This document shows, piece after piece, positions 60,675-64,000 of a stretch of 64,000 bases of DNA. This stretch comes from CAVWGP01 sp963754645 (lineage in GTDB: Bacteria; Pseudomonadota; Alphaproteobacteria; Bin65), in contig CAVWGP010000004.1 of assembly GCA_963754645.1 (NCBI GenBank), forward strand, positions 558,001 through 622,000. The letters are read 5' to 3'. The translations under genes and the position numbers were made by a program. Position 1 is the stretch's first letter. Each line of letters starts with the position of its first letter. The notes below the pieces were generated by a model. It saw only the letters and a list, made by a program, of their open reading frames with translations, was not told the DNA's origin and searched no databases.

Positions 60675-62003
60675 CTACGCGGCGTTCGCCAGCGTCGCCG
60701 CGCGTCCGGCAAGCAAGCGCGCATGCGGGCTGGTCGGCTTGACGGCGACACGTTCGGCGGCGAGGGCGGCGGCGAGCGCGGTTTCGCCGGCGCGGAACGC
60801 GGCTTCGATCAAGGTGAGATCGAGCAGGTCGCGCTGCGCGTGGCTGCCGCCGAAGCGCGCCGCCTTGTTGCGCAACGGGCGCAGCAGGCGCACGGTTTCG
60901 CCATAGTCGCGGTCGCCGAAGGCCTTGATCGCGCGCGCCGCCGGATAGCCGATCTCGCCGGTGAATGCGCGATTGTCGCCTGAGCCTTGCGCGATCGCTT
61001 CGGCATGCGTGTCGAGCACGGCCGCGGCGAGCGCGTCGCGGCCGGCGCCGACGAAGGCCATCATGGCGTGCGCGTCGTTGAACGCGTAGTGGCCGGCATC
61101 GGCGAAGGGCGCCCAATTGTCGGCAAGGTCGCTCCAGCGCGCGCCGACATCGATGCCGCGCAAATGCAGCCGCCACAGCAGGGACGAAGCGTCGAGCATG
61201 TCGATTGCGATCTTCGACCGGCCGCCATAGATCGGTCCGTCGAACAGGGCGAGGACTTCGGCGATGTCGCCGAGATCGAGATGATAGAGCGCCAGATGCC
61301 ACCAATTGTGGACGCAGAAAAAGCTCTCCCGCGTCCAGGCCTCGGGGTTGGCGCGCATCCAGGCGATGCCGTCGCGCTGGCGGCCCTGCATTTCCATGAC
61401 ATGGGCGACCGCGTGCTGCGCCCAACCGTCGCGCGGCTCGAGCTCGACGGCCTTGCGCCCGGCGCTTTCGGCGCCGGCATAGTCCGCCATTTCCTCGAGG
61501 CCGAAGGCGTGCATGCCGAGCATGGCGTGATAGCCGGGCATGGCTGGCGACCAAGCAGGCAGGGCGCGCGCGATGCGGTCGCGCAGCATGCGCGCCTCGC
61601 CGGTGAAGAAATCGATCTGGTGGCCGACTTGCAGCGCGAGCGCGTCGCGCGGATGCTCGATCGCGATATCTTCGAGGGCGCGCCCGGCGTCGTGCCAGCG
61701 GCCCGCGCCGAGATGGCCGAGCGCCGCAAGATGGGCGCGCTCGCTTGCGGTCGCGGATAACTTGCTGGCGGCGGCGTGAATGTCGCGTGCCAACGCCGTG
61801 GGCTCGGGCTCGGTGCTGAGCGCCAGCAGATAGGCCTTGCAGGCATGGGCCATGACGAAATCCGGGCTGGCGGCGAGCGCGCGGTCGAGCGTGGCAACCG
61901 GATCGCCGATATAGCAGCGGAATTGCCGCAGCGCGGTTTCGTAGTCGGCGAGGCTCGCCGCGCTGGCGCCGCTCAACGCATGGCCGTGGGAATCTTTGAG
62001 CAT
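60675..62003 (-). CDS. TTC38-like tetratricopeptide repeat protein
   Basis: 442 aa helical repeat protein resembling tetratricopeptide repeat protein 38. ATG at 62003 has AGGAG nine bases upstream; an ATG six codons earlier overlaps that site. Distinct: D-P-V-A-T-L-D-R-A-L-A-A-S-P-D-F-V-M-A-H, G-Y-H-A-M-L-G-M-H-A-F-G-L-E-E, W-A-Q-H-A-V-A-H-V-M-E-M-Q-G-R and F-C-V-H-N-W-W-H-L-A-L-Y-H-L-D. Conserved H and W residues suggest a possible active or binding site, but no activity is known. It ends 34 bases before the hydrolase start, so the pair is likely co-transcribed. Confidence 0.88.
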   Translation of the reverse strand: MLKDSHGHALSGASAASLADYETALRQFRCYIGDPVATLDRALAASPDFVMAHACKAYLLALSTEPEPTALARDIHAAASKLSATASERAHLAALGHLGAGRWHDAGRALEDIAIEHPRDALALQVGHQIDFFTGEARMLRDRIARALPAWSPAMPGYHAMLGMHAFGLEEMADYAGAESAGRKAVELEPRDGWAQHAVAHVMEMQGRQRDGIAWMRANPEAWTRESFFCVHNWWHLALYHLDLGDIAEVLALFDGPIYGGRSKIAIDMLDASSLLWRLHLRGIDVGARWSDLADNWAPFADAGHYAFNDAHAMMAFVGAGRDALAAAVLDTHAEAIAQGSGDNRAFTGEIGYPAARAIKAFGDRDYGETVRLLRPLRNKAARFGGSHAQRDLLDLTLIEAAFRAGETALAAALAAERVAVKPTSPHARLLAGRAATLANAA

Positions 62004-62350
62004 CGGATGAACTCCTGACATTGCTTGGCGACGATCGGCAGCCGCGCCGCGCTCGGCGCCCGCATTCCTCGGAATGGCGGCGCGAACGCGGTTTGGCGTG
62101 AGTTATACCGCTCACGGCCGCGAAATATCTTCGCGCCTGGGGACGGAGGCGACAAGGCGGCCGGGAGGGGCGCCGCCGGTCGGCTGTGATGCGGTGCGGC
62201 ACAAATCGCCGAAATCGCCCGCTTATTCAAACGGGATTTTCTAAGGCCGATCATTAGGCGGGCTAATGGGTTCGGGCGCGATGCTGGCCAGAGACCGGGC
62301 GTTCGGCTTATCTTGCGCGACGATCGGGTGTTTCAGCCAAGGGAGCGACC
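62004..62350. promoter_or_regulatory. Divergent intergenic region
   Basis: About 347 bases between the TTC38-like gene and the divergent Cys-rich gene. It must hold both promoters; GAGTTATACCGCTC near 62100 and TTATTCAAACGGGATTTTC near 62222 are AT-richer points. Nothing else is seen. Confidence 0.35.
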
Positions 62351-62794
62351 ATGACGAAATCGGTTGGCGATCGGTGCCGGGCTGGCGCGGGTTTATCGAG
62401 GCTGTTCGGTTCTATGTTGGTCGCGGCGCTGATGGTCGCCGCGAGCCCGGTTCGCGCCGAGATGCCGCCCGCGTGCGCGCCGCAATTCGGCGCCGCCGCG
62501 CAATCAACAATGCCGGGCGAGGCGGCCGGGCAGCCGGCGTGGCGCGCGGCGTTGGACCTGCTCGAACGGGCATCGAGCCACGGCGGCGCGGGCCGGCAAT
62601 ATGCCGATCAATGCGGCGGCACGAATTTCGCCTGCGAAGAGCCGACGCCGGCGTGCTGGTTCAACGCCGGCATGCAGCGCTATTTCTGCTGCCCGCGCGG
62701 CTCGACCGGCTGCGCCCATCCGCAGCATAGCTGGTGCTGCGCGCCAGGCTCGGCATGCTCCGCCGTCCAGCTCGGCGGTTGCCGGCGGCTGTAA
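62351..62794 (+). CDS. Small secreted cysteine-rich protein
   Basis: 147 aa, AGGGAGCGACC before the ATG. Signal peptide with core S-M-L-V-A-A-L-M-V-A-A-S-P-V-R-A. The mature part has about eleven cysteines, many near the C-terminus (Q-Y-A-D-Q-C-G-G-T-N-F-A-C, P-A-C-W-F-N-A, Y-F-C-C-P-R-G-S-T-G-C, S-W-C-C-A-P-G-S-A-C, G-G-C-R-R-L), suggesting a disulfide-knotted periplasmic or extracellular protein. Family not recognised. Confidence 0.78.
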   Translation: MTKSVGDRCRAGAGLSRLFGSMLVAALMVAASPVRAEMPPACAPQFGAAAQSTMPGEAAGQPAWRAALDLLERASSHGGAGRQYADQCGGTNFACEEPTPACWFNAGMQRYFCCPRGSTGCAHPQHSWCCAPGSACSAVQLGGCRRL

Positions 62795-62801
62795 GCTGGC
62801 G

Positions 62802-63584
62802 CTACTCGTAGAATTTCGGCGCGCGCTCGATGCGGGCGGTGTTCGCCTTGTCGTGGCCGATCCAGAGTTGCGCCTTGTGTTCGTCCATCAACGCCTTGAC
62901 GCGGTCGAGCGAGGCGAGCGAGGCGGCCTTGTCGAAGTTGAACGACGGTATGATGCGGCGCTCCCAGCTGATTTGCAGATGGACGAGATCGCCCGAGAAA
63001 ATCAGCGATCCGGTTTTGGCGAGCTTGAGCAGCAGCACTTGATGGCCGGGCGTGTGGCCCGGCGTCGAGATCAGGCGCACGGTGCCGTCGCCGAACACGT
63101 CGTGGTCGCCTTCGAGCTTGACCACCTCCTGCCCGGCGGCGAACGGCGTCGCGATGAGCTTGAGCGCGGCCTCGTGCTCGAGCCGCTGCATCAAGACCTT
63201 GGATTTGCCGAACAGCTTGAGGTTGCCGACATGGTCGCCATGCGAATGCGACACGGCGACGAAATCGATGCGGTCGAGCTTGACGCCGAGGCTTTCGAGC
63301 TGGGCGGCCAGGGTCTTGTCGCGGAACATGACGATGGCGCCGTTCGCCGTCGTGACGCCGTCGCGGCTTTCGGCGATCACGTCGGGCACGCCGGTTTCCC
63401 ACAGCAGCGTGCCGCGCTCGTGCTGGATGAGCGCGCAATTGTTCGACAGCTCGACCGGCTGGCCGACATTGATGTCCGGCGTCCAGCGCGACTGGTCCTT
63501 GCCGATCTGGCGGCCGCAATCGAGCATGTAGAGCCGCTTGATGCCGGCGGCTTGTGCCGCTGAAAGAAAGGCGCAGGCCAGCAT
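62802..63584 (-). CDS. MBL-fold metallo-hydrolase (AHL-lactonase-like), N-terminus uncertain
   Basis: 260 aa from the ATG at 63584. Zinc motif H113-x-H115-x-D117-H118 (S-H-S-H-G-D-H), then S-T-P-G-H-T-P-G-H, S-G-D-L and W-I-G-H-D, as in N-acyl-homoserine lactonase-type MBL proteins. The written start leaves only part of a signal peptide (L-A-C-A-F-L-S-A-A-Q-A-A-G). The same frame continues upstream (T-T-S-I-A-A-A-A-G-V) and reaches a plausible ATG at 63630 only if one base is removed (ATGAGAC), so the true protein is probably exported and begins there. Confidence 0.88.
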   Translation of the reverse strand: MLACAFLSAAQAAGIKRLYMLDCGRQIGKDQSRWTPDINVGQPVELSNNCALIQHERGTLLWETGVPDVIAESRDGVTTANGAIVMFRDKTLAAQLESLGVKLDRIDFVAVSHSHGDHVGNLKLFGKSKVLMQRLEHEAALKLIATPFAAGQEVVKLEGDHDVFGDGTVRLISTPGHTPGHQVLLLKLAKTGSLIFSGDLVHLQISWERRIIPSFNFDKAASLASLDRVKALMDEHKAQLWIGHDKANTARIERAPKFYE

Positions 63585-63729
63585 GACGCCGGCCGCGGCG
63601 GCGATGCTCGTGGTGAGTTGAACGTCTCATGGCAGAACCCCTTTTGTTGGTGAAATCGCTTCCGGTAAGCGTGGCAGCCTAGGTCTTTCGCCCGGTGAGG
63701 CGCGGTAAATTTCCGTTGAACAGGCCGGC

Positions 63730-63747
63730 CTGTGACGACCGTCACAG
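63730..63747. promoter_or_regulatory. CRP-like palindrome TGTGA-N6-TCACA
   Basis: CTGTGACGACCGTCACAG is palindromic except for its centre and matches the CRP consensus exactly. It lies about 100 bases upstream of the probable MBL gene start and just before a possible structured RNA on the plus strand. The near-identical site at 40050 supports a real regulator. Confidence 0.55.
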
Positions 63748-63867
63748 GTGCGCACACTGAAATGTGCGACTGTGTCCCTCGATCCAAGGTTGGGTCTTTG
63801 ACTAGACCAGCCACGCCGAGCACTCGGCTTCCCAGGCGGCCCGCCCTCACCGGCGGGCCGCTTTATT
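63748..63867 (+). ncRNA. Possible small structured RNA ending in a terminator
   Basis: No coding frame stands out, but complementary pairs follow one another: GTGCGCACA / TGTGCGAC, GGTCT / AGACC, CCGAG / CTCGG, and a final strong hairpin. The region starts right after the CRP-like site and ends at TTTATT. Direct evidence is only the fold potential; a family was not recognised. Confidence 0.3.
63836..63861 (+). terminator. Strong hairpin followed by T-rich stretch
   Basis: GCGGCCCGCC, loop CTCACC, GGCGGGCCGC and then TTTATT: a ten-pair GC stem typical of a rho-independent terminator on the plus strand. No plus-strand protein gene precedes it, hence the proposed small RNA. Confidence 0.65.
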
Positions 63868-64000
63868 GCGGGCAACAGGCCTCCGCTGCACGCGCTCGAT
63901 TGACGAGCATCAAGGCGAATTTCGCGGGGTTGTCCTTGATTATTTTAAGTTGCCGAAAAAGGATATCCGTCGGGATGACGCCGCAGACCGAATCGCCGGG

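Overview
The window is very GC-rich chromosomal DNA from an alphaproteobacterium. The gene families (LivJ-type, SsuA-type and YdcS-type ABC binding proteins, a DUF433/DUF5615 pair, a TspO protein, a TTC38-like repeat protein) and the dispersed palindromes beginning CGTCATCCCGACCGG fit a Rhodospirillales or Hyphomicrobiales-like soil or water bacterium, probably uncultured. I see no rRNA, tRNA or CRISPR array. Most genes sit in short metabolic operons dominated by ABC transport and catabolism.

Layout. 1-7301 (minus): a MarR regulator, then an operon for a FAD-binding CoxM-like protein, a 6-hydroxynicotinate-reductase-like protein, a UPF0280 protein, an AA_synth protein, a Rieske oxygenase and a LivJ/LivH-type uptake system; this looks like catabolism of a nitrogen heteroaromatic or similar compound. 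7.5-11.9 kb: a ferritin-like Tat protein (frameshifted), cytochrome c, a Cys/Met-type PLP enzyme and a two-subunit CoA transferase. 11.97-17.9 kb (plus): two exported isoaspartyl-methyltransferase-like proteins, a membrane spermidine-synthase-like protein and an exported alpha/beta hydrolase, partly coupled by GTGA overlaps; this is the best candidate for an undescribed system. 17.9-25.2 kb: a flavoprotein, then a minus-strand operon (binding protein, DUF559 nuclease-like gene between 41-bp inverted repeats, two permeases, hydrolase, MetE-like enzyme, SDR). 25.4-32.5 kb: a ydcSTUV-patD-like polyamine uptake and oxidation operon plus an amidohydrolase. 32.7-37.6 kb: a SsuABC-like transporter with a creatinase/M24-like protein, and a divergent DUF6282 protein.

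37.6-44.6 kb is an accessory zone: small secreted proteins in duplicated and decaying copies, a DUF433/DUF5615 toxin-antitoxin-like pair, and a SIR2-TPR gene (probable NAD-consuming defence effector) interrupted by many frameshifts. 44.6-52.6 kb has a GlsB/YeaQ protein, an orphan ABC ATPase with a nearby gene fragment, an AI-2E transporter, a NarL-type two-component pair, a frameshifted PAS-cyclase, a TAXI fragment and a broken IS1380 transposase. 52.8-64 kb carries fasciclin, TspO, a LivJ-type binding protein, an HNH endonuclease, an MscS channel, hydrolases, a TTC38-like protein and an MBL-fold hydrolase.

Single-base frameshifts recur through the window (for example at 7613, 13449, 22595, 38940 and 49819) and cluster at 38.8-44.6 kb. 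Reading frames are otherwise preserved on both sides of each shift, so they are either assembly/sequencing indels or very recent decay. Read-level checks decide this.
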